This document shows, in pieces, positions 45,498 to 55,544 of a stretch of 64,000 nt of DNA. The position numbers and the translations under genes are program-made. The stretch spans positions 62,001 through 126,000 of the forward strand of contig NZ_JAYKGK010000008.1 in the NCBI RefSeq assembly GCF_036860675.1, in the 5' to 3' direction. This stretch comes from Rosettibacter primus. Its GTDB lineage: Bacteria; Bacteroidota; Ignavibacteria; Ignavibacteriales; Melioribacteraceae. Each line of letters begins with the position of its first letter. The first letter of the stretch is position 1. Under the pieces are notes generated by a model. The model was given only the letters and a program-made list of their open reading frames with translations, did not search any database and was not told the DNA's origin.

Positions 45498-46880
45498 TTA
45501 ATTAAGTAATGTTCCTTTAAGTATCATATGAGCAACAGTAAAATAAATTATGATTCCTGTAACATCAACCAGAGTTGCTACAAATGGTGCTGAAGAACTG
45601 GCCGGGTCAAATCCAAGTTTTTTGAGTATAAAAGGGAGCATTGAGCCCATAAGACTTCCCCAGCAAACTACACCAATTAAAGCAATAGCTACAGTCATCC
45701 CGATTAAGAACCAGTGTTCTCCATAAACACCGCTTACGAACTGCCACAAAGAAATTCTTAGAAAACCTATTACTGCCAGTATTACACCAAGTATTAAACC
45801 TGTTAATATTTCTCTTCTGAATACAAAAAACCAATCTTTAAGAGAAAGTTCGTTAAGAGCAAGAGAACGTATAATCAATGTAGAAGCTTGTGAACCTGAG
45901 TTACCCCCACTTGAAATTATAAGAGGAACAAATAAAGCGAGAACAACAGCCTGACTAATTTCATTTTCAAAATAACCCATAGCAGTAGCTGTAAACATTT
46001 CACTGATAAATAAAATACTCAGCCAGCCTGCTCTCTTTTTTATCATCTGAAATATTGATGCCTGAGGATAAGGTTCTTCGAAAGTCTGAACAGCTGCAAT
46101 CTTTTGAATGTCTTCTGTTGTTTCTTCTTCTGCTATATCGAGTACATCATCAACTGTTACAATTCCAACCAGAATTCCTGAACTATCTGTAACTGGCAAA
46201 GCAACCCTATCATACTTTTTGAATATTTCTATTGCAGATTCCTGGTCGTCGTATACTTTTAATGAAACAAAATTACCATCCATCAACTCACTAATTTTAG
46301 TATCAGGTGAGGCAAGTAATATTTCTCTAATTCTGATATCATCAATAAGTTTACCAGATTCATCAACTACAAAAAGAATGTTCAAAGTTTCTTTATCCTG
46401 TCCATATTTTCGAATATAATCAAGTGTTTCTTGAACAGTCCAGTTTTTTTTAATTGCAATATAATCAGGCGTCATTAATCGCCCGATGCTGTTTTCAGGA
46501 TATCCTAACAATTGCTGAGCAATTTTTCTTTCTTCATATGATAGATAGTTTAACAACTGTTTAACAACATTAGGCGGCATTTCTTCAAACAATGCAGTTC
46601 GGTCGTCTGGTGACATTTCATTGAGCAGTTCCGAAATTTTTTCGTGTCCCATTGAATGTATAAGTTCTACCTGTGTATCATAATTTAGATATTCAAAAAC
46701 ATCAGCTGCTAATTCTTTAGGAAGCAACCGAAAAAGTAATACTCTTTCATCTTCATTAAGTGTTAAAATCAAATCCGCAATATCTGTTGGTGTCCAGTCA
46801 ATTAAAATTTCCTTAAGGTCAAGGAATTGTTTGTTTTGTATTAGTTCTTTTATTTCAGGACTGATTAGCATGCTCAGCAT
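45498..46880 (-). CDS. mgtE: Magnesium transporter MgtE
   Basis: This 460-residue protein has the cytoplasmic N domain of helical repeats (residues about 20-130, DIADLILTLNEDERVLLFRLLP), two CBS domains (about 140-265) and five membrane helices with SSGGNSGSQASTLIIRSLAL, the MgtE pore signature. It is a Mg2+-gated channel. The ATG at 46880 has a strong AAGGAGGTG site. It is transcribed alone. Confidence 0.95.
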   Translation of the reverse strand: MLSMLISPEIKELIQNKQFLDLKEILIDWTPTDIADLILTLNEDERVLLFRLLPKELAADVFEYLNYDTQVELIHSMGHEKISELLNEMSPDDRTALFEEMPPNVVKQLLNYLSYEERKIAQQLLGYPENSIGRLMTPDYIAIKKNWTVQETLDYIRKYGQDKETLNILFVVDESGKLIDDIRIREILLASPDTKISELMDGNFVSLKVYDDQESAIEIFKKYDRVALPVTDSSGILVGIVTVDDVLDIAEEETTEDIQKIAAVQTFEEPYPQASIFQMIKKRAGWLSILFISEMFTATAMGYFENEISQAVVLALFVPLIISSGGNSGSQASTLIIRSLALNELSLKDWFFVFRREILTGLILGVILAVIGFLRISLWQFVSGVYGEHWFLIGMTVAIALIGVVCWGSLMGSMLPFILKKLGFDPASSSAPFVATLVDVTGIIIYFTVAHMILKGTLLN

Positions 46881-47051
46881 CAGACACCTCCTTTTTGAAG
46901 GATGATATAAGGATTGCTTAAATTATGTTTACAATATTACTATATAAAATAGAATTCTCAATTAATTTAACCTAAAAAAACTTTTTATTATTCTTCATAA
47001 GTATTTGAGCCCTTATTTACTTTTTAGAATTTTTTAAGATTTCAATAAAAA

Positions 47052-47966
47052 TCACAAATTCAAGTCTCTTCTCATCATTTCAAATGATTCTTCATACTCG
47101 TGAGGTTTATAATCAAGTTCTATCATTGCTTTCAAAATTATCAATCCTGATTTTAAAGGACGTGGTGCTGCTTGATTCAAATCTTTTGTTAAAACTGGTT
47201 TAATTAATTTTTTATTTAGATCAAAGTAATCAGCTATTTTTAATGTAAAATCATATCTTGAAATAATTTCTTTTCCTGCAATATTGTAAATACCTTCTTT
47301 TTTGAATAAAATAATTTTATGAATTGCATCAACAAGGTCATCCACATATGTTGGATTGTTATATTGGTCAGTTACAATTCTTATTTCTTCACCTGCACGA
47401 AGTGAATTAATAACCCATTTAACAAAATCGGGTCTGCCATGCTTTGCTGGTCCATATAAAACATTTGTTCTAACAATTGTATAACGAACCCCGCTTGTTC
47501 TTATCGAATTTTCACTTGCTAATTTGGTCCTTCCATAATAACTGATTGGACATGGTTTATCATTTTCAGAATAAGGACCTTTTTTACCATCAAAAATGTA
47601 ATCCGTTGAAATATGAATCATGTGAGCATCAATCGTCCATGCATAAAGAGCAATATTTTCAACACCATTTACATTTATTTTCCATGCCAATTCTCTTTCT
47701 TTTTCTGCTTTGTCAACATTAGTATATGCAGCTGCATTAATTACAAAATCCGGGAAAAAATCTAAGATAAGTTTTCTTACACTGTTTTTCTGAGTAATAT
47801 CAACACTTTTATAATCAACACCGGGAACGAAAGACTCTGGTTCAGCCGAGGCACACATTAATTCATAATTATTTGTAAGTGAAAAATATTCCGCGAGTCT
47901 TTGCCCCAGCATTCCATTTGACCCAATTATTAGAATTCTTGTTTTAATTAAATTACCAATTAACAT
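47052..47966 (-). CDS. rfbD: dTDP-4-dehydrorhamnose reductase
   Basis: The 304-residue SDR has GSNGMLGQRLAEYF for NADP(H), INAAAYTNVDKAE, HISTDYIFDG, and the catalytic YYGRTK. It makes dTDP-L-rhamnose for surface polysaccharide. Its start overlaps the kinase gene upstream by 14 bp. rfbC lies 3.5 kb away on the same strand, while rfbA and rfbB are not in the window. Confidence 0.85.
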   Translation of the reverse strand: MLIGNLIKTRILIIGSNGMLGQRLAEYFSLTNNYELMCASAEPESFVPGVDYKSVDITQKNSVRKLILDFFPDFVINAAAYTNVDKAEKERELAWKINVNGVENIALYAWTIDAHMIHISTDYIFDGKKGPYSENDKPCPISYYGRTKLASENSIRTSGVRYTIVRTNVLYGPAKHGRPDFVKWVINSLRAGEEIRIVTDQYNNPTYVDDLVDAIHKIILFKKEGIYNIAGKEIISRYDFTLKIADYFDLNKKLIKPVLTKDLNQAAPRPLKSGLIILKAMIELDYKPHEYEESFEMMRRDLNL

Positions 47967-48828
47967 ATTCTTTCAGCAATTCTTCAATATTGTTTGATGA
48001 AACTGATTTTGCAGCAATTTTATTTGCAGTTCTTAAAGAAATTAATAAGTCGTTTGTATTAAGATATGTATAAAAAAAGACTGCGCCAAAAATATCACCA
48101 CAGCCAATTTTATTTTTTATTTCAACTTTTTCTGCTGTAACACTCAGGTTTTTAATCTCTCCCTTGTCTATGTAGAAAATTTCTGCACCTTTATTTCCTT
48201 TTGTAAGAATTAAAGCTCGAGGACCGTATTTCAAAATATTTTCAATAATTATCTTCTTGTCATCATAATTAAAAATAGTTTTCAATTCACTTTCATTGCA
48301 TTGAATTATATCAACATTTGAAAGCCAGTTTTCTACATCAGGAATTGTTCTAAACTCTCGCTTCAAATTTTCATCAACTCCGCGAGATAATGTATGAACA
48401 TCAAAGTAAATTAAACCATTAAAATTATGGCGAACATTTTTCAACTGTTCGTAAGTAATATCAAAGCCGGTTATCATGTTTATTAAAATTCCATCAAAAG
48501 ATAACCAGTTATTAATTTTTTCAACTGGCAAAGATGAAGAAATATTTTTATAAAATTCATCACGTTCTTTATGCTCATAAATTTTTAGAAAGACTTCGGG
48601 CATATCATCAAGATGAATTAAAAAGTCAGGCAAACATTTTGAATATAATTTTTCGAAATACTTTAATGCATTCTTATTGATTCCGGTTAACAGAAAAATA
48701 TTATCATTTTCGTTTTTCACAAATAACATTCCCGAAACTGAATAATAAATTCCACCAGGTTTTATTATCTCCCTGCCAGAGATTTCTATGTGATCAATAA
48801 TAGAATGTCCGATTAATAAAATATTCAT
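47953..48828 (-). CDS. PfkB-family carbohydrate kinase
   Basis: The 291-residue protein has the ribokinase-fold pattern. The C-terminal motif reads GCGDIFGAVFFYTYL, a variant of GAGD with Cys for Ala, where Asp is the catalytic base. LILTKGNKGAEIFYID precedes it. The substrate is unknown, perhaps a nucleoside or sugar. It is coupled to rfbD by a 14-bp overlap. Confidence 0.78.
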   Translation of the reverse strand: MNILLIGHSIIDHIEISGREIIKPGGIYYSVSGMLFVKNENDNIFLLTGINKNALKYFEKLYSKCLPDFLIHLDDMPEVFLKIYEHKERDEFYKNISSSLPVEKINNWLSFDGILINMITGFDITYEQLKNVRHNFNGLIYFDVHTLSRGVDENLKREFRTIPDVENWLSNVDIIQCNESELKTIFNYDDKKIIIENILKYGPRALILTKGNKGAEIFYIDKGEIKNLSVTAEKVEIKNKIGCGDIFGAVFFYTYLNTNDLLISLRTANKIAAKSVSSNNIEELLKEYVNW

Positions 48829-48917
48829 ATCAAAATTGATATATTATGAACTAAAGATTATGCGTTTAATGTTTAATTCAAAAATAAATAAGATTGAACA
48901 AAAAGGTTAAATAAAAT

Positions 48918-50045
48918 ATGAAAATTGGAATAACATGTTATCCAACTTATGGAGGAAGCGGAGTTGTAGCAACAGAACTTGGACTAGCTCTTGCTTCTTT
49001 AGGTCATCAAGTTCATTTTATCAGTTATGCGATTCCACACAGATTAACTCACTTTGTTGAAAACGTTTTTTTCCACGAAGTTGAAGTAGCAAGCTATCCA
49101 TTGTTTGAACATTCATTATATGGCTTATCATTGACAAGTAAAATGCTCGAAGTAATAGAATATGAACAGTTAGATTTAATGCATGTTCATTATGCAATTC
49201 CTCATGCAGTAAGTGCATACCTTGCCAAACAAATTCGAAAAAAAGTAAATAAGGATATAAAGTTTATAACTACACTTCATGGAACTGATATTACACTAAT
49301 GGGTCTCGAACCTTCGTTTATGCCTCTTGTAAAATTCAGTATTGAAGAAAGTGATGGGGTAACTGCAGTATCAAGATTTTTAAAAGAAAAAACATTGATT
49401 AATTTTAATGTCAATAAAGAAATTGAAGTAATATATAACTTCATTGACACAGAAAAATATAAACCAGTTGATGATAAACCTTATCGTGAAAGATTAGCTT
49501 CACATGGAGAAAAAATTTTAATTCATACTTCAAATTTCAGAGCAGTAAAAAGAGTCCCTGATACAATAAAAATACTTCACAAAGTAAAAAAAGAATTGCC
49601 CGCTAAATTAGTTCTTGTTGGTGATGGACCTGACAGGTCTGAATGCGAACGACTTGCAAGAGAATTAGATTTGCAAAAGGATGTAATTTTTCTTGGCAAG
49701 CAAGATGCATTACCAGAGATTCTTAATGCTGCTGATATATTTTTAATGCCTTCACAATCAGAAAGTTTTGGATTATCTGCACTTGAAGCAATGGCATGTG
49801 GGATTCCAGTTGTAAGCTCTTCTGTTGGTGGTTTGCCTGAATTAGTAATTCACAATGAAACTGGATACATTGCAGAAATTGGTGATGTTGAACGCATGGC
49901 AAAATATGTTATTGATTTGTTAACTAACGAAAAGAAGTATAAAATATTTTCAAAGAATTCAAGAGAAAGAGCGGTAAAATATTTCGACAAAAATTTAATT
50001 GTTCCAAAATATATTGATTATTATGAAAAAATCTTAAATGCATAA
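48918..50045 (+). CDS. bshA: BshA, N-acetyl-alpha-D-glucosaminyl L-malate synthase
   Basis: This 375-residue GT-B glycosyltransferase of family GT4 starts with GITCYPTYGGSGVVATELG and has HVHYAIPHAVSAYLA, TTLHGTDITLMG, and the EX7E-type SESFGLSALEAMACGIPVVSSSVGGLPE. This is the pattern of BshA, the first enzyme of bacillithiol synthesis, from UDP-GlcNAc and malate. It stands alone on the plus strand between minus-strand sugar genes; bshB and bshC are elsewhere. Confidence 0.9.
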   Translation: MKIGITCYPTYGGSGVVATELGLALASLGHQVHFISYAIPHRLTHFVENVFFHEVEVASYPLFEHSLYGLSLTSKMLEVIEYEQLDLMHVHYAIPHAVSAYLAKQIRKKVNKDIKFITTLHGTDITLMGLEPSFMPLVKFSIEESDGVTAVSRFLKEKTLINFNVNKEIEVIYNFIDTEKYKPVDDKPYRERLASHGEKILIHTSNFRAVKRVPDTIKILHKVKKELPAKLVLVGDGPDRSECERLARELDLQKDVIFLGKQDALPEILNAADIFLMPSQSESFGLSALEAMACGIPVVSSSVGGLPELVIHNETGYIAEIGDVERMAKYVIDLLTNEKKYKIFSKNSRERAVKYFDKNLIVPKYIDYYEKILNA

Positions 50046-50123
50046 ACAGAAAATTTTAATAAAATAAATGACAAAGCAATCTTACAACTGTTAAAATTTC
50101 TCTCATTATTAAAAAATACAAAA

Positions 50124-51452
50124 TTATATTCCGACAGGTCTTCTGCCTATGCTATAATAAATAAATCCCATTTCAAGCATTTTATTCAGGTCAAAAATAT
50201 TTCTCCCATCAAAAATCAGTTTTGATTTCAGCAATGATTTTATCTTATCAAAGTCAGGATTTCTAAATTCATTCCATTCAGTTAATATTAAAAGAGCATC
50301 AGCATTTTCTAATGCTTTATATTGTTCATCTACATATTCCAGAATATTACCAAGATAATATTTTGCGTTATCAGCAGCTGCAGGGTCATAAGCTTTTACT
50401 TCTGCTCCAAGTTCAACGAGCTTTTTTATAATAACAATTGAAGGGGCTTCGCGCATATCATCAGTATTTGGTTTGAATGCTAATCCCCAAACGCCAAATG
50501 TTTTCCCCTTGATATCATTATTAAAATGTTTTAGAATTTTATTAACAAGAATAAGTTTTTGATTATTATTTACTTCGTCAACAACTTTCAAAATTTTTAT
50601 TGGAGAACCTTTTTCTTGAGAAGTTTTAATCAATGCTTTCACATCTTTCGGGAAACATGAACCTCCGTAACCAATACCAGGAAAAAGAAATCTTTTTCCA
50701 ATTCTTGAATCGGCACCCATAGCTTTACGAACTAAATCAACATTAGCACCAACAGCTTCGCAGAAGTTTGCAATCTCATTCATAAAAGTAATTCTCATAG
50801 CTAAATATGAATTGGCAGCATACTTTGTTACTTCTGCACTCTCAGGGTCCATATTGTAAATTGGATTACCTTGACGAACAAATGGTTCATAAAGCTCGTG
50901 AAGTTTTTCAAAAACTTTTTGACTTCTTGCCCCAATAACAATTCTATCTGGTTTCATAAAATCTTCTACTGCAAAACCTTCACGCAAAAATTCTGGATTT
51001 GAAGCTACTTCAAAATTTTTAATTCCATGCTTTTGTAAAATTTTTGTTACTTCATATGAAGTTCCAACAGGCACGGTACTTTTGTTAACAATGATTTTAA
51101 AATCTGAAGTATTAGCTTCTTTCAATATTTTGCCAATTTCGTCAGCAACACCAAAAACATATTTCAAATCTGCCGAGCCATCATCATCCTGAGGTGTGGG
51201 CAGACATAAAAAAATAATTTCTGATTCAAGTACAGCTTTCTTTAAATCATCCGTAAAAATTAATCTTTGTTTTTCAATATTTCGATGAAATAAAATTTCT
51301 AAACCGGGTTCATAAATTGGGACTATTTTGTTTTTAAGTTTTTTTAGCTTTTCTTGATTATTATCAACACAAATCACCCTATTTCCCATTTCTGCAAAAC
51401 ATGTCCCACTAACCAATCCAACATAGCCCGTTCCAATAACTGAAAGTTCCAT
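50124..51452 (-). CDS. ugd: UDP-glucose 6-dehydrogenase
   Basis: The 442-residue enzyme oxidises UDP-glucose to UDP-glucuronate with NAD. Motifs are GTGYVGLVSGTCFAEMGN (NAD), FLCLPTPQ, and the catalytic Cys in GYGGSCFPKD. It is first of a row of minus-strand nucleotide-sugar genes in map order (ugd, rfbC, galE). Transcription runs from galE towards ugd. Confidence 0.94.
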   Translation of the reverse strand: MELSVIGTGYVGLVSGTCFAEMGNRVICVDNNQEKLKKLKNKIVPIYEPGLEILFHRNIEKQRLIFTDDLKKAVLESEIIFLCLPTPQDDDGSADLKYVFGVADEIGKILKEANTSDFKIIVNKSTVPVGTSYEVTKILQKHGIKNFEVASNPEFLREGFAVEDFMKPDRIVIGARSQKVFEKLHELYEPFVRQGNPIYNMDPESAEVTKYAANSYLAMRITFMNEIANFCEAVGANVDLVRKAMGADSRIGKRFLFPGIGYGGSCFPKDVKALIKTSQEKGSPIKILKVVDEVNNNQKLILVNKILKHFNNDIKGKTFGVWGLAFKPNTDDMREAPSIVIIKKLVELGAEVKAYDPAAADNAKYYLGNILEYVDEQYKALENADALLILTEWNEFRNPDFDKIKSLLKSKLIFDGRNIFDLNKMLEMGFIYYSIGRRPVGI

Positions 51453-51483
51453 TTGTTTTCCCTCAATTTTTATAAGTTATTTT

Positions 51484-52044
51484 TTATCTGTCAGAATTAA
51501 ATAAAAAATCTTTATCTATTTCCTTAAATCTTTTTAATGATAAATCTTTTTGAGATACAATTGGATTTTCAACATTCCAGTTGATATTCAAATCAGAATC
51601 GTTATATAAAATTCCTCTTTCAAATTCTTTATTGTAGAATTGAGTGCATTTATAACAAAAAATAGTTTCTTCAGATAAAACAGAAAAACCATGAGCAAAT
51701 CCGGGTGGTATCCACAATTGATATTTATTTTCTTCACTTAATTCACACGAAAAATATTTTCCAAAGGTAGGAGAACCAAAGCGAATATCTACAGCAACAT
51801 CTAAAACTTTTCCTTTAATTACATAGCACAATTTACCTTGAGCAAATTCACCGACTTGATAATGAAGTCCGCGTATAGTTCCTTTTTTTGATTTTGAAAT
51901 ATTATCCTGAACAAAATTATAATTAATTCCTAACTCTGAATATTTTTTTTGATTAAATGACTCAAAGAAAAAACCTCTTTCATCAAAATAAACATCAGGT
52001 TTTATAACTAATAAACCATCAATAAAAGTTTTTTCTGTTGTCAA
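51484..52044 (-). CDS. rfbC: dTDP-4-dehydrorhamnose 3,5-epimerase
   Basis: This 186-residue cupin enzyme has FDERGFFFESFNQKKY, the catalytic His in GTIRGLHYQ, and IPPGFAHGFSVLSE. It acts before RfbD in dTDP-rhamnose synthesis. It is 9 bp after galE and 31 bp before ugd, so these three genes form an operon. Confidence 0.93.
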   Translation of the reverse strand: MTTEKTFIDGLLVIKPDVYFDERGFFFESFNQKKYSELGINYNFVQDNISKSKKGTIRGLHYQVGEFAQGKLCYVIKGKVLDVAVDIRFGSPTFGKYFSCELSEENKYQLWIPPGFAHGFSVLSEETIFCYKCTQFYNKEFERGILYNDSDLNINWNVENPIVSQKDLSLKRFKEIDKDFLFNSDR

Positions 52045-52053
52045 ATTACCCTC

Positions 52054-53028
52054 TCAAAATTTAGGATTTAAATGCCAGCGCCAAGCAGATTCAAGAATTT
52101 CTTCAATAGAAAATTTAGGTGACCAGCCTAAGACTTCTTTAGCTTTTTTATTATCTGCAACAAGTATTGCAGGGTCACCTTCTCTTCGCGATGTAATTTC
52201 ATATGGAATTTTTCTTTTTGTAATCTGTTCGGATTTCTTAATTATTTCAAGGACTGAATTACCTTTCCCGGTTCCAAGATTAATAATAGTCGATTCATTG
52301 TTAGCATTTAAGTATTCTATAGCTTTTAAGTGCGCATCAGCTAAATCCATTACATGAATATAATCACGAATACATGTTCCATCCAGAGTATCATAATCAT
52401 TTCCATAAACAAATAACTTTTCTCTTTTTTGTAATGCAGTATAAAGAACAAGTGGAATTAAATGAGTTTCAGGATTATGGCTTTCTCCAATTTCACCACT
52501 CAAATGTGCCCCTGCAGCATTAAAATATCTCAATGCTACATATTTTAATCCATAAGCTGTATCGAAATCTTTTAACATAGTTTCAATCATAAGTTTTGTA
52601 TTTGCATAAGGATTTATAGGTTTTGATGATTCTTTTTCCGAAATAGGAATCATCAATGGATTGCCATAAATTGAACATGTTGAAGAGAATACAAATTTTT
52701 TAATTTTAGAATGAACAACGGCTTTAATTAGATTAAAACTTCCAACTACATTATTCAAATAATAAAGTTCTGGATTTTTAACCGATTCACCAACATAAGC
52801 CAGAGCAGCAAAGTGAACTACAGCTTCAGGATTATGTTTTTTAATTGCCTCAAATAATTTTTCATATTCAAGTAAATCCACAATTTCGAGTGGAACACCT
52901 TCAGGCAAAGCTTCTTTATGTCCGCGAAATAAATTATCTATTACAATAGGTTCATGACTATATTCGCATAGTAATTTTACAAAATGAGAACCAATATAAC
53001 CTGCTCCACCTGTAACTAGTATTTTCAT
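52054..53028 (-). CDS. galE: UDP-glucose 4-epimerase
   Basis: The protein has 324 residues from the ATG at 53028; a longer frame to 53154 gives an implausible extension. It has GGAGYIGSHF for NAD, the SSTCSIYGNP segment and YANTKLMIE with the catalytic Tyr-x3-Lys. Region 200-240 with RDYIHVMDLADAH is normal. It heads the galE-rfbC-ugd operon. Confidence 0.93.
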   Translation of the reverse strand: MKILVTGGAGYIGSHFVKLLCEYSHEPIVIDNLFRGHKEALPEGVPLEIVDLLEYEKLFEAIKKHNPEAVVHFAALAYVGESVKNPELYYLNNVVGSFNLIKAVVHSKIKKFVFSSTCSIYGNPLMIPISEKESSKPINPYANTKLMIETMLKDFDTAYGLKYVALRYFNAAGAHLSGEIGESHNPETHLIPLVLYTALQKREKLFVYGNDYDTLDGTCIRDYIHVMDLADAHLKAIEYLNANNESTIINLGTGKGNSVLEIIKKSEQITKRKIPYEITSRREGDPAILVADNKKAKEVLGWSPKFSIEEILESAWRWHLNPKF

Positions 53029-53202
53029 AATTTTTCTACTTTTTTTTGTAAAAATACGAAATAAAATTCTTGTAATTAAAAATATTATAAGAAATTTCTT
53101 ATAAATTGTAATACACAAAAAAATTTTTACTCGATAAAAATTTTTATTGAACAAACCATGTTATAGCGTTAATTTACACAATAAAATATTGAGGGATATA
53201 AA

Positions 53203-53526
53203 ATGGCAAAGCTTCCAAAAAGATTCGAAAGATTCTTGAAAGAATTTCCTGAAATTGCAGTAGCTTATGAAAATTTAGGTGCAGCTGTTCATGAATCCGG
53301 ACCACTTGATGAAAAAACAAGAATACTAATTAAATTAGCTCTATCAATTGGTGCAAGAATGGAAGGAGCGGTTCATGCTCAGGTTCGTAAAGCATTGAAA
53401 TCAAAAATTAAGAAAGAAGAAATTCGTCAAGTAGCAATTCTTGCCATTCCTACAATTGGATTTCCTGCCGCAATGGCATCATTAAGCTGGATTGATGACT
53501 TATTAGACAAAAAAGGAGGAAAATAA
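53203..53526 (+). CDS. Carboxymuconolactone-decarboxylase-family protein without redox Cys
   Basis: The 107-residue helical protein matches the AhpD/CMD family. At the site of the CxxC-x3-H motif it reads GARMEGAVHAQ, so the His is kept but both Cys are missing, and peroxidase-type disulfide chemistry is unlikely. This Cys-free form with a following AIPTIGFPAAMA segment is a known subgroup of unknown function. A good GAGGG site precedes the ATG. It starts a three-gene plus-strand cluster. Confidence 0.8.
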   Translation: MAKLPKRFERFLKEFPEIAVAYENLGAAVHESGPLDEKTRILIKLALSIGARMEGAVHAQVRKALKSKIKKEEIRQVAILAIPTIGFPAAMASLSWIDDLLDKKGGK

Positions 53527-53529
53527 TTA

Positions 53530-54618
53530 TTGGAAGAAACAACACTTCGTTTTCATTATAAACTTTACATTGATACAAAAAGATTTACCGCACTATGGGC
53601 CTTCAGCGAAGCTGTTTTCGGTGGAATGCTCGCTATATTGAAAGTTCCATTCTCTGGAATGCTCTTAAGTGGTGCAGCAACAGTTTTTATTTCATTAATT
53701 GGCAGATATTCAGAAAATAAATCAGAAATTCTTCGTTCTACTCTACTTGTCATACTCGTTAAAGCAGTTGTGAGTCCTTACAGTTCATTAAGTTCTTACT
53801 TTGCTGTTACATTACAGGGATTGATGGGCTATGTGTTTTTTAAGTATATAAAAAATATTAAAGTAAGCAGCATTCTTCTTGGATTTTTCTCAGAAACATT
53901 TTCTGCAGTTCAACGAGTTCTTGTATTAACAATCCTTTTTGGAGTTACATTCTGGGAAGCAATTGATTCTTTCACTCATTTTATTTTCAATCAAATTGGA
54001 GTAGAAAAATATTTTTATCCTTTTAGCTTGAGTATTTTCTCAATCATGCTTTATATAACTATTCATATGTTAGCAGGAATTTATATTGGGTCAAAAGTTG
54101 TAAAAATTCCAGAATGGATAGAAAGCAGAACTGATTTGGTTTATCCTCTTTATTCATCTTTTTATTATAAGATGGATGCATTCAAATTAAATATGAAAAA
54201 GAAGAAAAAAAGATGGTGGAAAAAACCAAGTGGAATTATAATCATCTCATTTTCAATTCTATTTATGATTTTATCTTTTTATTCAAAAGAGCTTGGACCA
54301 AACAAAGCAATAGAAATTCTTATGATGTTAATTCGCTCCGTATTAATAACATTTATCTGGTTTGTTTTTGTTGGACCATTTATTGAAAGGAGATTTAGTA
54401 AATTCCTTGAGAAAAATAAATTCAATCACGCACCCGAGATTAATAAAATCATTGTCCTTTTCCCAAGTATAAAGAGACTTATCAATTATACTTGGTTTAT
54501 GTCGCAGGGTTATATTGGAATTTTTAGATTAATAAAATTTTTCTCAGATACAATTGCTTTATTACTTTCAGCTGATATTGATGAAGAACAGGATTTATAT
54601 CATAACTGGATTGAGTAA
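53530..54618 (+). CDS. Multi-pass membrane protein of unknown function
   Basis: The 362-residue protein starts with TTG directly behind the previous gene. It has about six membrane helices in residues 20-195, a Lys-rich cytoplasmic loop (KKKKKRWWKK near 220), and two or three more helices later. The N-terminal part, with small residues and LKVPFSGMLLSGAATVF, recalls transporter substrate-binding components, but no family is certain. Its end overlaps the NTPase gene by 38 bp, so the two are probably linked in function. Confidence 0.6.
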   Translation: MEETTLRFHYKLYIDTKRFTALWAFSEAVFGGMLAILKVPFSGMLLSGAATVFISLIGRYSENKSEILRSTLLVILVKAVVSPYSSLSSYFAVTLQGLMGYVFFKYIKNIKVSSILLGFFSETFSAVQRVLVLTILFGVTFWEAIDSFTHFIFNQIGVEKYFYPFSLSIFSIMLYITIHMLAGIYIGSKVVKIPEWIESRTDLVYPLYSSFYYKMDAFKLNMKKKKKRWWKKPSGIIIISFSILFMILSFYSKELGPNKAIEILMMLIRSVLITFIWFVFVGPFIERRFSKFLEKNKFNHAPEINKIIVLFPSIKRLINYTWFMSQGYIGIFRLIKFFSDTIALLLSADIDEEQDLYHNWIE

Positions 54619-55036
54619 AACCGGCAAAACAACACGTTTAATGAGCTGGGTTTCTTCTCAAAAAAATATCGATGGAATTCTTCAACCAGTAATAGAAGAT
54701 AAACGCTTTTTTTATCATATCTCTTCAAGAACTTTATTTCAATTAGAAAGTGATAACGATTATAATACAATTAAAGTAGGCAAATATAAATTCAGATTAG
54801 AAGCTTTTAACTGGGCAAATGAAAAACTTAATAATTGTATCGGGAAAAATTTAGAATGGATTGTTGTAGATGAAATTGGATTACTGGAAATTAATGGAGA
54901 AGGATTAAACTCATCTGTAAAAAATCTTTTATCATCAACATCAAATGAAAAAATAATTTTTGTAATTCGGGAAACACTTCTCCAACAAGCACTCAATTAT
55001 TATAAAATTGATAATTATAAAATGATGAGATTATGA
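54581..55036 (+). CDS. THEP1-like P-loop NTPase
   Basis: The protein has 151 residues from the ATG at 54581. A Walker A loop GLSKTGKTT lies near residue 10, and VVDEIGLLE is a Walker B of the THEP1/NTPase_1 (DUF265) type. THEP1 enzymes hydrolyse nucleoside triphosphates slowly, with unclear roles. The protein is a little shorter than usual (about 175). It lies inside the end of the membrane-protein gene. Confidence 0.72.
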   Translation: MKNRIYIITGLSKTGKTTRLMSWVSSQKNIDGILQPVIEDKRFFYHISSRTLFQLESDNDYNTIKVGKYKFRLEAFNWANEKLNNCIGKNLEWIVVDEIGLLEINGEGLNSSVKNLLSSTSNEKIIFVIRETLLQQALNYYKIDNYKMMRL

Positions 55037-55518
55037 CACAACCATAAAATTTTCTTTTTTAATAGCAAGAAATTATAAATCGATTATAATAAAAAAATAT
55101 TTACACGGTAATACTTATAAAATTATTGAAAGCAAAAATTCTTTTAAACCACTTGGAATATTGTAAAGAATAAACCAGTTTTGAAAAAATTACAGCAAAT
55201 GGAAAAATGGTGATTTGTTAGAGTTATAAAATAGAAAAAAGTATGTGGTTAAAGATTGAGGGAATAAATTAAAAATAATTATTGTTCTATTTAATGAATA
55301 ATATTTTATGAGGAAATAAACTTGAAAGTACTACTTACCCGAGGCAACCGATTATATCGGCAAAAGACTTCTTTCTTTTTTGATTGAACAGGAACAAGAA
55401 GTTATTTGCTGCTATGTCCGCTATAAAAAAGATTTTCTGCAGATGGAATTTAAAAGCAACCACATGTTTCTGTATTTGAAGTTGATTTTCTTAAAGATAT
55501 TTCTGATTCTTTTACACT

Positions 55519-55544
55519 GTCATTCCTGCGAAAGCAGGAATCCA
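55519..55544. repeat. Small palindromic repeat inside the pseudogene
   Basis: A perfect 8-bp stem ATTCCTGC-GAAA-GCAGGAAT lies within GTCATT...AATCC. This is the pattern of the widespread GTCATTCC(T/C)GCGAAAGC(A/G)GGAATCC palindromes found dispersed in many genomes. It interrupts the reading frame of the decayed gene. Only one copy was seen in this window. Confidence 0.6.

Noticed and set aside
45607..45834. Minus-strand open frame inside mgtE
   Set aside because: It lies in another frame of a complete, well-conserved mgtE.
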